From contig JAFRDH010000010.1 of the NCBI GenBank assembly GCA_017403955.1, positions 1 through 64,000 on the forward strand: a stretch of 64,000 bases of DNA, written 5' to 3'. The DNA comes from Mogibacterium sp. (GTDB lineage Bacteria > Bacillota > Clostridia > Peptostreptococcales > Anaerovoracaceae). The notes beneath the pieces are model-generated. The model searched no databases and had not been told where the DNA came from. It saw only the letters and a list, made by a program, of their open reading frames with translations. The number at the start of each line of letters is the position of its first letter. Within the stretch, counting starts at the first letter, position 1. Shown here in pieces: positions 1 through 8,305 of the stretch. The position numbers and the translations under genes are program-made.

Positions 1-72
1 ATTCGTCATATTCTCTTGTCTCCGAGCGACCATGATTTTCATGATCTCTTCCCGGCGTTCCGTTGCGGTCAC
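1..72 (-). CDS. Start of an HTH transcriptional regulator (partial)
   Basis: A GTG start at 72 follows a very strong ribosome binding site (AAAGGAGGTG, about 80-90). The 24 visible codons read VTATERREEIMKIMVARRQ and then run off the window edge. This N-terminus resembles the first helix of short winged-helix/DeoR-type regulators common in Clostridial integrative elements, but too little is visible for a firm family call. It is the first gene of the next leftward transcript after the 62-aa ORF. Confidence 0.55.
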   Translation of the reverse strand, partial: MTATERREEIMKIMVARRQENMTN

Positions 73-167
73 GACTCAGTTCACCTCCTTTCTCTTGATC
101 GTGTCTGTATGATAAAAGTCAAATAGGAAGGGTAATTTCCGCTTTGACAAAGTTTTGCGTAATTGTT

Positions 168-356
168 TTAATCTGCTGCCATCTGCTGCAGTGTTCCAAA
201 TATCTCCCAGAGTTCATTAACGGTGAGGGTTTCGAGGTCACTGATGCCATAAAATGCAAACTGGCTGTTTACAACATCTGCACCGTACTTTTCTTCGATT
301 GTCGCCGCCAGGTCATCAATGCTGGCGATCAAGCTTTCACGTTCTTTATTTCTCAT
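168..356 (-). CDS. Small hypothetical protein, 62 aa
   Basis: ATG at 356 is preceded by a good ribosome binding site (AAAGGAGAA with suitable spacing), which supports this as a real small gene. The protein is acidic and mostly helical in composition, with no membrane segment and no Cys or His cluster. I do not recognise the family. It lies downstream of the defence-operon terminator at 451-490 and upstream of the regulator start at 72, so it is probably a separate accessory gene of the island. Confidence 0.5.
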   Translation of the reverse strand: MRNKERESLIASIDDLAATIEEKYGADVVNSQFAFYGISDLETLTVNELWEIFGTLQQMAAD

Positions 357-450
357 GCCGAAGTTCTCCTTTCAGTTTCCTGATCTAACGGTACAATCAT
401 TTAGCGAAAAAGTAGTTAGCACAGGATTGGGCATGGTTGGCTAAGGTTGG

Positions 451-490
451 TAAAAAAAATAGAGCCCCGGAGCAATTGCTCCAAGGCTCT
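451..490 (-). terminator. Strong intrinsic terminator closing the defence operon
   Basis: Read on the minus strand, AGAGCC and GGAGCAATTGCTCC form nested arms that pair with GGCTCT and are followed directly by ATTTTTTTT. It lies 23 bp after the stop of the last gene of the operon (513). No comparable terminator is seen between 513 and 9443, which supports a single transcript for that stretch. Confidence 0.85.
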
Positions 491-512
491 GTGAAATGGG
501 CTTATAGCATAT

Positions 513-2294
513 TTACTTTATGCCGTTTAGCAGACCATATCTACCATCGTTTTCATCCTTAGTAAAATGAATTCTGTTAACGTTGTCATATGACACTGTA
601 TCCGGCACTTTATTCTCTATTATGATAGTCTGACGGGTCTCCTGATTATCTGTGAAGTATTTGAACAAAGACGCTTTCATACCCTGAGACGTTTTTATTT
701 CATCTGCTCTTTCCTTCAACGATAATATCGGAGAGTCGATTATTAATAACTTCGGTGAATAGGTTCCATACTGTTCAAGATAGCTTTGAATTGTGATTGC
801 CATTATGACGTTTAAGAAAGCTCTATATCCCTGCCCATATGATTTTTTCGGATGTCCATCGATTGTGACATCATAAGTATCTAAGTCAAAACTGGCAACA
901 TTGAAGGGGTCAAATTGCAAATCCCTCAACAGCGAAGAATATATCTCCATAAGTTTTTCTCGAATACTCTGATCGAAATGAGCATTCAAATTGAATGTAG
1001 CTTCGTCGGCAAGTTCCTCTTCTGTGTATTCCTCATACTCTCTCTGTAAATCCTCTGCGATCCTTTTTATAACAGACCTTTCACTATAGTTTTGCAATGA
1101 AAAGGTATACTCCGCCAGATTTTCGCGAAGTGTTTTAAGGCGAGGTCTCATATCGGATTTTATTGCCTCCTGCAATGCTGCCCGTTCTTCTGTTATTGCA
1201 GCTTTTTCTGACTGCTCTTCGTCGTATTCAGACTGCAATTCTTCCCTGGCTTCCTGTAAATCAGATATCTGCGGTAAAATCCTTTCAACCTCCGCATATG
1301 CAGCGGCTGCACAAGATTCCTCTTTTGCCTTTTCAATTTCACCATTACAAAACGGGCACCTAACCATCTCTGGAAGGCCTTCACCATGAGCATCTCCTTC
1401 TGCGATAAAATTCAGCCTTTTGATATCTGACTTATATTGGCTCATTAGAGCGTCGTATCGATTTAAAAGGACTTTATTCTCTGCAAGGCTCTCATTTAAT
1501 TCATAAATCCTTGTTGCCAGTTCCTTGCTACGCTCAACGGCTTGGGACAGGTTCCCCTCTGTTGATTCAATTTCCGTGAGGGTATCACTAATCTTCTCCT
1601 CTAACTGCGACGGCGTTAGGTTTGGTGTGTTCTCTGTAAGTTCTTTCTGCCTATCACCAAGTGCTCGCAACCGTCTATCTACAAATACTGCCAGAGCTTC
1701 TTTTTTGCCCCTTTGTATCTTGGGATCTACATACTGGTGTTCATCCAGATAATTATTCCCTGTCATTAGATATAGCAAAGCAGTTTTAGCTGCCGTTTCA
1801 TTGTAACCACGATCTGGCAGAATAATGCTGCTTTCTTTATCCACATTATTTTCATTAATATAAAACAGATGCCGGAACGAGAGTAACGTTAAAGCACTTG
1901 GCTTATAGTTGGCGTTACTGATGACCTTCTGTCCGTCCGGGATACCCATGAGTTTAAGCCAAACATCACCTATGACCATCTTGGCGTTTTTACGCTTATA
2001 CGTTCCATTTTCTATAGGGTATGGTGCACCGCTCACCTCAATATCATTACTACCAATTTCACGTTCCATCGTCATAGTGATGCCGTTTACTACGATGGAC
2101 ATTGTGATCTTCTCGTATCCCGTGTCTGGTGAAATTCGTATTTCCTTTGCACCGAACATATAGTCAATACAATCCGCCACATAACTTTTCCCTGTATTTG
2201 ACTCGCCATACACGATGTTTAGACCCGGTTCGAAATCAATCGAGGCAGGTTCAACACGAGAACCTGTTATAACTATTTTCTTGATATAGAACAT
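513..2294 (-). CDS. Rad50/SMC-like ABC ATPase (DUF3732-like), ATPase of an ABC-3C module
   Basis: A 593-aa ATPase. Walker A is at residues 30-37 (GESNTGKS). Coiled-coil-rich segments around 215-300 and 340-440 flank a CPFC pair at 313-316 that resembles a single-CxxC zinc hook. An ABC-signature-like KKSYGQGYRAF is at about 483-493, and Walker B is LLIIDSP at about 516-522. This is the DUF3732/Rad50-like layout. In ABC-three-component conflict systems such ATPases are encoded after a small middle component, exactly as here (2 bp gap). It probably senses or remodels invader DNA and controls a partner effector. The family is clear from the motifs; the anti-phage role is inferred. It is the last gene of the operon. 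Confidence 0.8.
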   Translation of the reverse strand: MFYIKKIVITGSRVEPASIDFEPGLNIVYGESNTGKSYVADCIDYMFGAKEIRISPDTGYEKITMSIVVNGITMTMEREIGSNDIEVSGAPYPIENGTYKRKNAKMVIGDVWLKLMGIPDGQKVISNANYKPSALTLLSFRHLFYINENNVDKESSIILPDRGYNETAAKTALLYLMTGNNYLDEHQYVDPKIQRGKKEALAVFVDRRLRALGDRQKELTENTPNLTPSQLEEKISDTLTEIESTEGNLSQAVERSKELATRIYELNESLAENKVLLNRYDALMSQYKSDIKRLNFIAEGDAHGEGLPEMVRCPFCNGEIEKAKEESCAAAAYAEVERILPQISDLQEAREELQSEYDEEQSEKAAITEERAALQEAIKSDMRPRLKTLRENLAEYTFSLQNYSERSVIKRIAEDLQREYEEYTEEELADEATFNLNAHFDQSIREKLMEIYSSLLRDLQFDPFNVASFDLDTYDVTIDGHPKKSYGQGYRAFLNVIMAITIQSYLEQYGTYSPKLLIIDSPILSLKERADEIKTSQGMKASLFKYFTDNQETRQTIIIENKVPDTVSYDNVNRIHFTKDENDGRYGLLNGIK

Positions 2295-2296
2295 GG

Positions 2297-2740
2297 TTAC
2301 CTTCCCTCCATCGATTTATTTTGAATCATTTTCATTAACTCTTGGTCTGAATATTGAGAGTATTCCTTTACTGCCTTTTCTGCATTTTTTCTATATTGCG
2401 AAGCGTACATTCCCTCAAATGAGTTAGCATACTTCTTGCCTGCAGAAGAAAGGCTATACTCGTAGCCATTGGTTATCTGTATTTCTATTATCCCCATCTT
2501 AGCCATCCTGCGAATAGCTTCTTGTGCCTGCTCTCGTTTGCTGGCAATCTCACTAAAGCGAAACATGCTATCGCCATGAAGATTTTCGGCAGAAACATTA
2601 AACTCTGCACCATACACTGTTATAAAATCCAGTGCAACAAGTTTGTCTAATGATATTGGAAAGCTTATCCTGGACAGTAGCAAAGACAGTCGCAGCTGCA
2701 TTTCATATGGAGAATTGAAAAGTCTATTCGTCATCGTCAT
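2297..2740 (-). CDS. ABC-3C middle component (MC2-like), 147 aa
   Basis: A small protein opening with MTNRLFNSPYEMQLRLSLLL, which resembles the middle component 2 family of ABC-three-component systems. Its composition suggests a winged-helix fold: a helical N-terminal half, a central AQEAIRRMAKMGIIEIQ recognition-helix-like stretch and a Tyr-rich C-terminal helix. It overlaps the gene before it by 17 bp and sits 2 bp from the ATPase gene, so the three are translationally coupled. Its expected role is adaptor between the ATPase and the partner protein. The ribosome binding site is weak, and an alternative ATG lies at 2734. The family call rests on remembered resemblance and gene order; a Pfam search would settle it. 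Confidence 0.7.
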   Translation of the reverse strand: MTMTNRLFNSPYEMQLRLSLLLSRISFPISLDKLVALDFITVYGAEFNVSAENLHGDSMFRFSEIASKREQAQEAIRRMAKMGIIEIQITNGYEYSLSSAGKKYANSFEGMYASQYRKNAEKAVKEYSQYSDQELMKMIQNKSMEGR

Positions 2741-3728
2741 AAACCCATTTCAGCCTTTCATCATTAACCAACATATGACAGACACCTTTCTTTTCTCCTG
2801 CGCCTACCCATCCAAGAAGTGACATCTCAAGATTTGGCGATAGCGGTAATGCTGCAGCAACCTTTAGAACGGCCTTCAACCGTTCAACGGGATTTTCATA
2901 ATCGTCATCACAAGTATCAATGACTCCGTCATAAGTTTCGTCTTTCAAAATGTCGAAGCCATCATTTTCATTCAGTTTTAACGTGTCTCTGGCAGACTGT
3001 CGGATTGTTTCAGCTGCATAATAGTCTTTTCGCTGCCTATTGAAACTTCGTTTATGAGACCCTTTCAGCCCTTCAGGATCAATTATAGTTACCCCTTCTG
3101 TATCACTGTAAGCACGGAGCAGCTCTGTTACATATGGCAATTCATGTTCTTCGATCTCTTCCGGTGGAGGAATCTGTTCTGGCTTTGGAAATTTTTCTCT
3201 GAGTCTTCTGTATTCCTGAACCTCGGGAGAATCGGCCAGAGCTTTTTCTCTGGCTTTTCTCTTCGAGGATCGTTTGTTGTTGTTTTTACATACGATTGCA
3301 TATAAAAATGTGTGCCCTAAAAAGGAACCGTAATCCTGATCATCATAGTATCCGAGCAGCTCATTTCTGACATCGTCTGCTATGCTGTCATCACCGATTA
3401 TTAGTCTCCGAATTTCGTTATATACTGCGGATTCCTTTTGCGATGATATAAGTTCAGGTATTACGGTATTATCGAAGTGGGATGGAGCTTCTTTTATGAT
3501 GATTGGATTGTCTGCCTGCTTCTGAAGAATCTTTACTATATTCGCCTGTTCTGACCACCAACGACTCACTTGATCTTTTTTTATTACATAAGGTTGGCCG
3601 TATTTATCGCACACAAAATCCTTGTTCGTTATGAAGTCGAACATTATTTGTGTAGCTCTAATATTATTAGGCTGTAGCATTCCCAGCTCGATAGCTTGAG
3701 CAAATGAAGCAAAATTCAGTTTGCTCAT
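2724..3728 (-). CDS. Putative first component of the ABC-3C module, 334 aa
   Basis: A soluble protein with no signal peptide or membrane segment. The N-terminal 130 residues are helical. A basic stretch follows (KRSSKRKAREKA, about 150-162), then a Pro/Glu-rich linker (about 180-195) and a conserved-looking C-terminal part with RQRKDYYAAETIRQSARDT at about 228-246 and an acidic end. The C-terminal part resembles C-terminal domains of ABC-3C proteins, but I do not recognise a catalytic domain at the N-terminus, so it may be a sensor or adaptor with DUF3883 as the nuclease. It lies 21 bp after the DUF3883 gene and overlaps the middle-component gene. The function is inferred from gene order only. 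Confidence 0.55.
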   Translation of the reverse strand: MSKLNFASFAQAIELGMLQPNNIRATQIMFDFITNKDFVCDKYGQPYVIKKDQVSRWWSEQANIVKILQKQADNPIIIKEAPSHFDNTVIPELISSQKESAVYNEIRRLIIGDDSIADDVRNELLGYYDDQDYGSFLGHTFLYAIVCKNNNKRSSKRKAREKALADSPEVQEYRRLREKFPKPEQIPPPEEIEEHELPYVTELLRAYSDTEGVTIIDPEGLKGSHKRSFNRQRKDYYAAETIRQSARDTLKLNENDGFDILKDETYDGVIDTCDDDYENPVERLKAVLKVAAALPLSPNLEMSLLGWVGAGEKKGVCHMLVNDERLKWVYDDDE

Positions 3729-3749
3729 CTTGTATCACCTCTGTCCTCA

Positions 3750-4640
3750 TTATTTAGGCAAAGTATTATAGACACTAAACAATTCGCTAAACAGGCAAAA
3801 TGGAATCGCGATATCCTTCCATTTACCGCCACCTACATCTTCTGGTATGTGCTTCTTCATGACTTCCACTGGTATCTTGGCAAACTTGACGCTGCCCGAC
3901 AACAGCCAAGCATAGAAATAATACCTACCCCTATTGCAAAGGCTCCATGCAGTATCCCACTCATTTCTTGAGATAATCATGTCGGCATGATCAATATCCT
4001 GAGTCGACGACTTTACTTCAATCAGTATTTTTTCGCTCGAAATCGAGTCTCTAAAGGAAATAATATCAAAACCTGCAAGGTTTGATTCTATTGCTTCCCA
4101 CTCTGCATCCTTTCCTGTGCGCGCCTTCTCATATTCCAGCGTTAACAGTTCTCCTGTTCTTCCGACCTCATTATTCTTATCTTGCTTCTCCGCTCTTACT
4201 TCATCTGCAATCTTATCCCACCAATTAACAACTTGAGTTGTTACAGGCTTTTTCATAAGGCCAGATTGAATAAAACATCTTTGCTCATCAGGAGTCATGA
4301 AAAGAAATGTCTCTTTTCTCCCCTTTGGAATCAGTCCCGTCCATGCAGGCCTACTAAGAGAAACATAATCAAACAGAATTCTTTGCCATAAAGACTCACT
4401 GACAGAATACCCATTAAATGCAGAAACAATAGAGTTCCCTTTAGGTGTAATAGAAATCAAAGAACCATCTGCATTTATCCAGTCACACTGTATTGCAAAA
4501 TCAAGTGCAGAATCTTTATTAATGCCATATGTAACATGTAATTCCCGAACTTGGTCTTTATCCGTACAGTTGAAATCATTGATCGACCTTAAAAGCAGCA
4601 AGGATTCAGAAACAAGTCCATCCGATATATAGCTTTTCAT
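3750..4640 (-). CDS. DUF3883 nuclease-like protein, 296 aa
   Basis: The C-terminal half matches the DUF3883 pattern of a restriction-endonuclease-like fold: GRTGELLTLEYEK at about 160-172, Asp192 in GFDIISF, and EVK at 208-210 in a hydrophobic strand, giving a PD-(D/E)xK-type set (Glu164, Asp192, Glu208, Lys210), followed by NEWDTAW. The N-terminal 150 residues look like winged-helix DNA-binding material. DUF3883 proteins are frequent in defence islands next to SNF2 helicases. Here it is 2 bp from the helicase gene and probably supplies DNA cleavage. All expected acidic and Lys residues are present, so it looks active, unlike the BglII-like protein nearby. Confidence 0.75.
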   Translation of the reverse strand: MKSYISDGLVSESLLLLRSINDFNCTDKDQVRELHVTYGINKDSALDFAIQCDWINADGSLISITPKGNSIVSAFNGYSVSESLWQRILFDYVSLSRPAWTGLIPKGRKETFLFMTPDEQRCFIQSGLMKKPVTTQVVNWWDKIADEVRAEKQDKNNEVGRTGELLTLEYEKARTGKDAEWEAIESNLAGFDIISFRDSISSEKILIEVKSSTQDIDHADMIISRNEWDTAWSLCNRGRYYFYAWLLSGSVKFAKIPVEVMKKHIPEDVGGGKWKDIAIPFCLFSELFSVYNTLPK

Positions 4641-4642
4641 AA

Positions 4643-6427
4643 TTAACTATCTCCGAAATACCTTGCAATTGCATTAATGTCATCAGTGGTTATATCGTCT
4701 TCATCAGATTCAAAATCAACGTCGTATCTCACGGTACCAATATCCAACGAAGGATCATTCAAAGCAGCAGCCATTACAGCAACCTTTGTTTCTAAGCGTT
4801 GCCTGATCACTTCATCAATACTGTCTTTGCATTCCACGATTTCTACTATTGGTATCTGATCTTCCTTGAGGCCAAGTCTATGAATACGATCTTCTGACTG
4901 CAAGTAATGCGCAGCATTAAAAGATCTGTCTACGTAAATTGCGTATTGACACACGGTGTGCAAACTTATTCCTTCAGATGCTGCTGCCGGGTTCGCCACT
5001 AACACCATCTTATTAGGATTCTTATGAAACTCTTTGATCTTCCATTCACGAGTATCGTCCTCATCTTCATCGCCTGCGTCGACACCACCGTGAATATAAT
5101 CTGCACCAATATCTTTTAAACGTTCTGCTATAAGCTCTACGTTTTCAACAAACTGTGACCAGATGATTACCTTCTTTCCTTCGGAAGCAAGCTCTCTGGC
5201 ACGTTGACATGCATATGTGATTTTCGGGCCACTATCATGAAGTAACAACTCACCAATTCTTTCATCAAAAATGTATTCCATATCTCGAGCGAGCAACGCC
5301 GGATTAGAGACAAACTGCATAACCTTCATGATTTTTTTATTTATATCTCTCAGCGATACCCGAGATAGATCAGAGAGCATTGGTATCAGTTGTCTTTTTG
5401 TTTCTGATTTAATTGATGTATATATTTCTCGCTGAAGCGGACTCATTTCCAGACTCACTAATCGATGTTCCACTTCCGGGATACCAAGTTGTCCACTTGT
5501 TGTCCTTACATAGATAGGCTGTATTAAAGATATTGCTGTATCCTCGTTAACAATACGATCCGGATACAGAAAAGTAAACTGTGGCACTAAATCCTTTTGA
5601 CTCTGCGGCATAGGTGTACCACTCATGATCAGTTTCTGTTTCGGTAGATATGAAGCCCCGAGTATTGCCTCAGCACTAATGCCTGCCCTACCACTCTTTA
5701 TTCGATGACTTTCATCTAAAAACATAAATACTTGATTATGTTCGAGATAGTGCTGTATCAGTTCTGCAACACGAGGATACTGTTGATATGTAATAATCGC
5801 AAACTTAGGAGATTCACGTAACAAAAGATCAATTCGTGCCTCTCCGCCACGCAGCCTTACAAAAGAATAATCCGATCTCTGCATGCATGATTCCAATTGT
5901 TCATCCCATGCCCCAAAAGCATTCTTTGGTGCAACGACCAGAAGCTTATCGTCCTCTTCAGCGTTTAGGAAAAAATAAGCTAATGCCTCCGTTGTCTTTC
6001 CTGCGCCTGGTACAGAAAAGGTGGCTCCTGCCGGAAGTGCTCCGATTTTACATAGGTTCGCCAATTGATTGTCTGTCAGTTTTCTTTTGAATCCAACCTT
6101 TTCAAGTCTGCTTTTAACGTATTCTTCTGACAAAGCAGTCTTTTTTGTTGCTGTAGTATAAGACTGTTTATTGGCCTCACGAAGAAATTCTTTTATTGCA
6201 TTTGTTAATACAACCTTTATGCCATGATTCCCGGAGTAATCCGCAATCGTATAACGAACAGATAAAAACCGTCTTATCGGAATATAAAGATTATCGCCCT
6301 TTTTCACAATACCCGGCACACTGTCATACAGCATGCGAGTAAGGGTTATCCACTTCCATTCATCTTTATCCTCTGGGGATAAGATCGCAGTTTTAAAGTC
6401 GCTGTCATAATCGATTCTAATAATCAT
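4643..6427 (-). CDS. SNF2-family helicase-like ATPase, 594 aa
   Basis: A superfamily 2 translocase with Walker A in FSVPGAGKTTEAL (about 137-149), a DESH box at 238-241, motif III-like SGTPMP, and motif VI QSEDRIHRLG near 510. The last two are hallmarks of the SNF2 branch. The N-terminal 120 residues contain no recognised domain. The protein is compact for an SNF2 defence protein (DISARM DrmD is far larger). It overlaps the ParB-like gene by 4 bp (ATGA) and is followed after 2 bp by DUF3883, so the three products should be made in similar amounts. Likely role: ATP-driven tracking on invader DNA coupled to a nuclease. Confidence 0.85.
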   Translation of the reverse strand: MIIRIDYDSDFKTAILSPEDKDEWKWITLTRMLYDSVPGIVKKGDNLYIPIRRFLSVRYTIADYSGNHGIKVVLTNAIKEFLREANKQSYTTATKKTALSEEYVKSRLEKVGFKRKLTDNQLANLCKIGALPAGATFSVPGAGKTTEALAYFFLNAEEDDKLLVVAPKNAFGAWDEQLESCMQRSDYSFVRLRGGEARIDLLLRESPKFAIITYQQYPRVAELIQHYLEHNQVFMFLDESHRIKSGRAGISAEAILGASYLPKQKLIMSGTPMPQSQKDLVPQFTFLYPDRIVNEDTAISLIQPIYVRTTSGQLGIPEVEHRLVSLEMSPLQREIYTSIKSETKRQLIPMLSDLSRVSLRDINKKIMKVMQFVSNPALLARDMEYIFDERIGELLLHDSGPKITYACQRARELASEGKKVIIWSQFVENVELIAERLKDIGADYIHGGVDAGDEDEDDTREWKIKEFHKNPNKMVLVANPAAASEGISLHTVCQYAIYVDRSFNAAHYLQSEDRIHRLGLKEDQIPIVEIVECKDSIDEVIRQRLETKVAVMAAALNDPSLDIGTVRYDVDFESDEDDITTDDINAIARYFGDS

Positions 6428-7830
6428 TTCTTTTCATCTACCCACTTCTGAATCTGGTCAGCTCTTTCACGAATAGTCTGGAGATGCTGTTCAACGCCAT
6501 CGATGCTCGCGTTATCAACCATTCCGATTGATATAGCGTTTTGCAAATCGCCTGCAATTTTAGCGAGTTTATGGACTAAGAAGAGGGCTTTGTCTTTTTC
6601 ATTCTGCAATTCCTTTTGTGTATCAATCGTTGATTTTATAGTTGTATGCAGATCAGACGTGGTTGCTCCATCATCCATCGCTTTGGAAACTACGCTTGCC
6701 TTATCAATTTCTACAGCTTCTCCGCCAGTAAGCAGTCCTAAATCATCATCATCATCATCGTCGTCACCATTATCGTCTGCTGGCACACTATCGGGTTTAC
6801 TCTCGGGCTTATCCTCTGGCTTTTGTTCTTGTATAGGCGACTCTTCTTCCTCTTTATCCTTACTGCCAGAATCATCCGGATTATATTTTTTATATAGATC
6901 AGAGGAGATAGCATGGATGTTATCTGCATATTCTTTAATCGTGGTATACAAACGTCCACTTGGCTTATCAGCAACCTCATCCGTACTCTCACTGATCAAA
7001 TCAAAAACTAATTTTTCGAACAGTTCCTGTTCATGGGGATTAGATATTTTTTTCCGGCCGTTCACTATTGATTCGAATGCGTAATACTTTTTATCAACCC
7101 TTGACCATTGGTTCTCATACCCTTTGCTCTTAAGATATTGTGCAGCAAATTGCCTGGCCTCAATTAGAGTTCTCAGTTGCTTCTTCGTGAGATCATATGA
7201 TTTTGCTACCTCTTGCTCTTTATATCCTTTAGCAAGATCTTCTTCTGCCATAAGTGCTTTTGTATGCCAATGATACTCGGCTCGCATGGTTTTCTGAATC
7301 TGAAGACGCTTTTCAATATCAGAAATGGCCTTCTCATCACAACCAACTAATACGGCAATACTAATCGTTTCGAAGCTCTTATATTTGACCTTGTCTTTAT
7401 AGTAAAGTTCTCGCCATGCACACAAACGGCGATTTCCGTTGACAACAACCCCTGTGTCAGTACAGATAATAGGTTCGGTTTGTTCTCTTTCACCGCTCTG
7501 GAAAGACTCCAGCAAGTCTTCCTCTTTCACCAGCTCCTTCAGAAGCTCATGCTGCACTCGTTGAGCTTCAAAAGCATCATGATCTTTTGTAAATAAATCC
7601 TTTGGAGCTTCCGGATGTGTAGACAAATACTCCAACTGGGAGCTTCTGGTTCTCCCATTAGCAAGTCTATAAACTGGCAGTTCAATACGTACCGTAATGC
7701 ACGCCAGTTTGCTTTGTTTCCCCATTATTTCCATCGGAAAAAACATGTCCGGTTTTTTTAACTTCTCAGAGATTTCTTCTTTACGCTTCAGTAACGAATA
7801 GCCGTATCTTTCTAATTCCTGAACATCCAT
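6424..7830 (-). CDS. ParB/Srx-like protein with HTH and poly-Asp linker, 468 aa
   Basis: ATG 7830 was chosen because GGAGGAAAG lies just upstream; an earlier in-frame start at 7863 has no such site. The N-terminal half carries a ParB/sulfiredoxin-type domain with the signature GVVVNGNRRLCAWREL at about 137-152, then an HTH-like stretch (YKEQEVAKSYDLTKKQLRTL). The middle is a low-complexity acidic linker with a run of eight Asp, and the C-terminus is helical. ParB-fold proteins bind nucleotides and DNA, and some are nucleases or DNA-modification enzymes. Between a methyltransferase/endonuclease pair and an SNF2 helicase it may be the DNA-recognition or CTP-switch part of the system. That is inference. 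Confidence 0.7.
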   Translation of the reverse strand: MDVQELERYGYSLLKRKEEISEKLKKPDMFFPMEIMGKQSKLACITVRIELPVYRLANGRTRSSQLEYLSTHPEAPKDLFTKDHDAFEAQRVQHELLKELVKEEDLLESFQSGEREQTEPIICTDTGVVVNGNRRLCAWRELYYKDKVKYKSFETISIAVLVGCDEKAISDIEKRLQIQKTMRAEYHWHTKALMAEEDLAKGYKEQEVAKSYDLTKKQLRTLIEARQFAAQYLKSKGYENQWSRVDKKYYAFESIVNGRKKISNPHEQELFEKLVFDLISESTDEVADKPSGRLYTTIKEYADNIHAISSDLYKKYNPDDSGSKDKEEEESPIQEQKPEDKPESKPDSVPADDNGDDDDDDDDLGLLTGGEAVEIDKASVVSKAMDDGATTSDLHTTIKSTIDTQKELQNEKDKALFLVHKLAKIAGDLQNAISIGMVDNASIDGVEQHLQTIRERADQIQKWVDEKK

Positions 7831-7846
7831 TATTATCTTTCCTCCA

Positions 7847-8305
7847 CTATTCCGAGAACCCAATGACGACTAATGGCATTGTTATCACTTGGTTAAATAT
7901 ATTCAGCTCTCTCATCAACCTCTCCATCGAAGCTGTGTTTGAAGCATATTGTTTACCACATTCACTTGTTGGAACAATTATTATTCCTGCCTTTATCTCT
8001 CCCTGAACAAATAAAGTTTGCAGTTTTAGTAAATCAGCATATACTCTGCTTACATTTCCTGTCTGTATGCAAAGCCCTATATCATCTTGTTCTCCGGTAA
8101 TGCTAATTTTTGATTTTCTGTCTAAGAAAATCTTGTCAGACCACCCCTTGATCTGAAGACCTGTTATTAGTTCTTTACGAATATCAGAGATTACATACTT
8201 CTCGACAGAGGTATGAATTGTTGAAAAAATATCCTTGATTTCCTTGATCATTTTGTCCGGAACAACCTCAACGCCGTTCCTATGGTTCTTTACCTCTGTA
8301 TTCAT
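7847..8305 (-). CDS. BglII-like restriction endonuclease relative with altered active site, 152 aa
   Basis: The C-terminal half follows the BglII/BstYI-type endonuclease layout: Asp74-Asp75, then GLCIQTGN at 77-84, Asp91-Leu-Leu-Lys94, GIIIVPT at about 107-113 and a closing PLVVIGF. In BglII the segment corresponding to LCIQ reads V-E-V-Q, with catalytic Glu93 and Gln95. Here Gln is kept but the Glu is Cys79 (codon TGC). The gene directly follows the methyltransferase gene (stop at 8306, start at 8305), the usual type II arrangement. Either it is a decayed nuclease kept for DNA binding or its chemistry has changed. The length is short for the family (BglII is about 220 aa). Confidence 0.65.
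   Translation of the reverse strand: MNTEVKNHRNGVEVVPDKMIKEIKDIFSTIHTSVEKYVISDIRKELITGLQIKGWSDKIFLDRKSKISITGEQDDIGLCIQTGNVSRVYADLLKLQTLFVQGEIKAGIIIVPTSECGKQYASNTASMERLMRELNIFNQVITMPLVVIGFSE

Noticed and set aside
6503-7084. A 193-codon plus-strand frame rich in Ser opposite the ParB-like gene
   Set aside because: The Ser runs are only the complement of the Asp/Glu-rich linker codons; no start signals.
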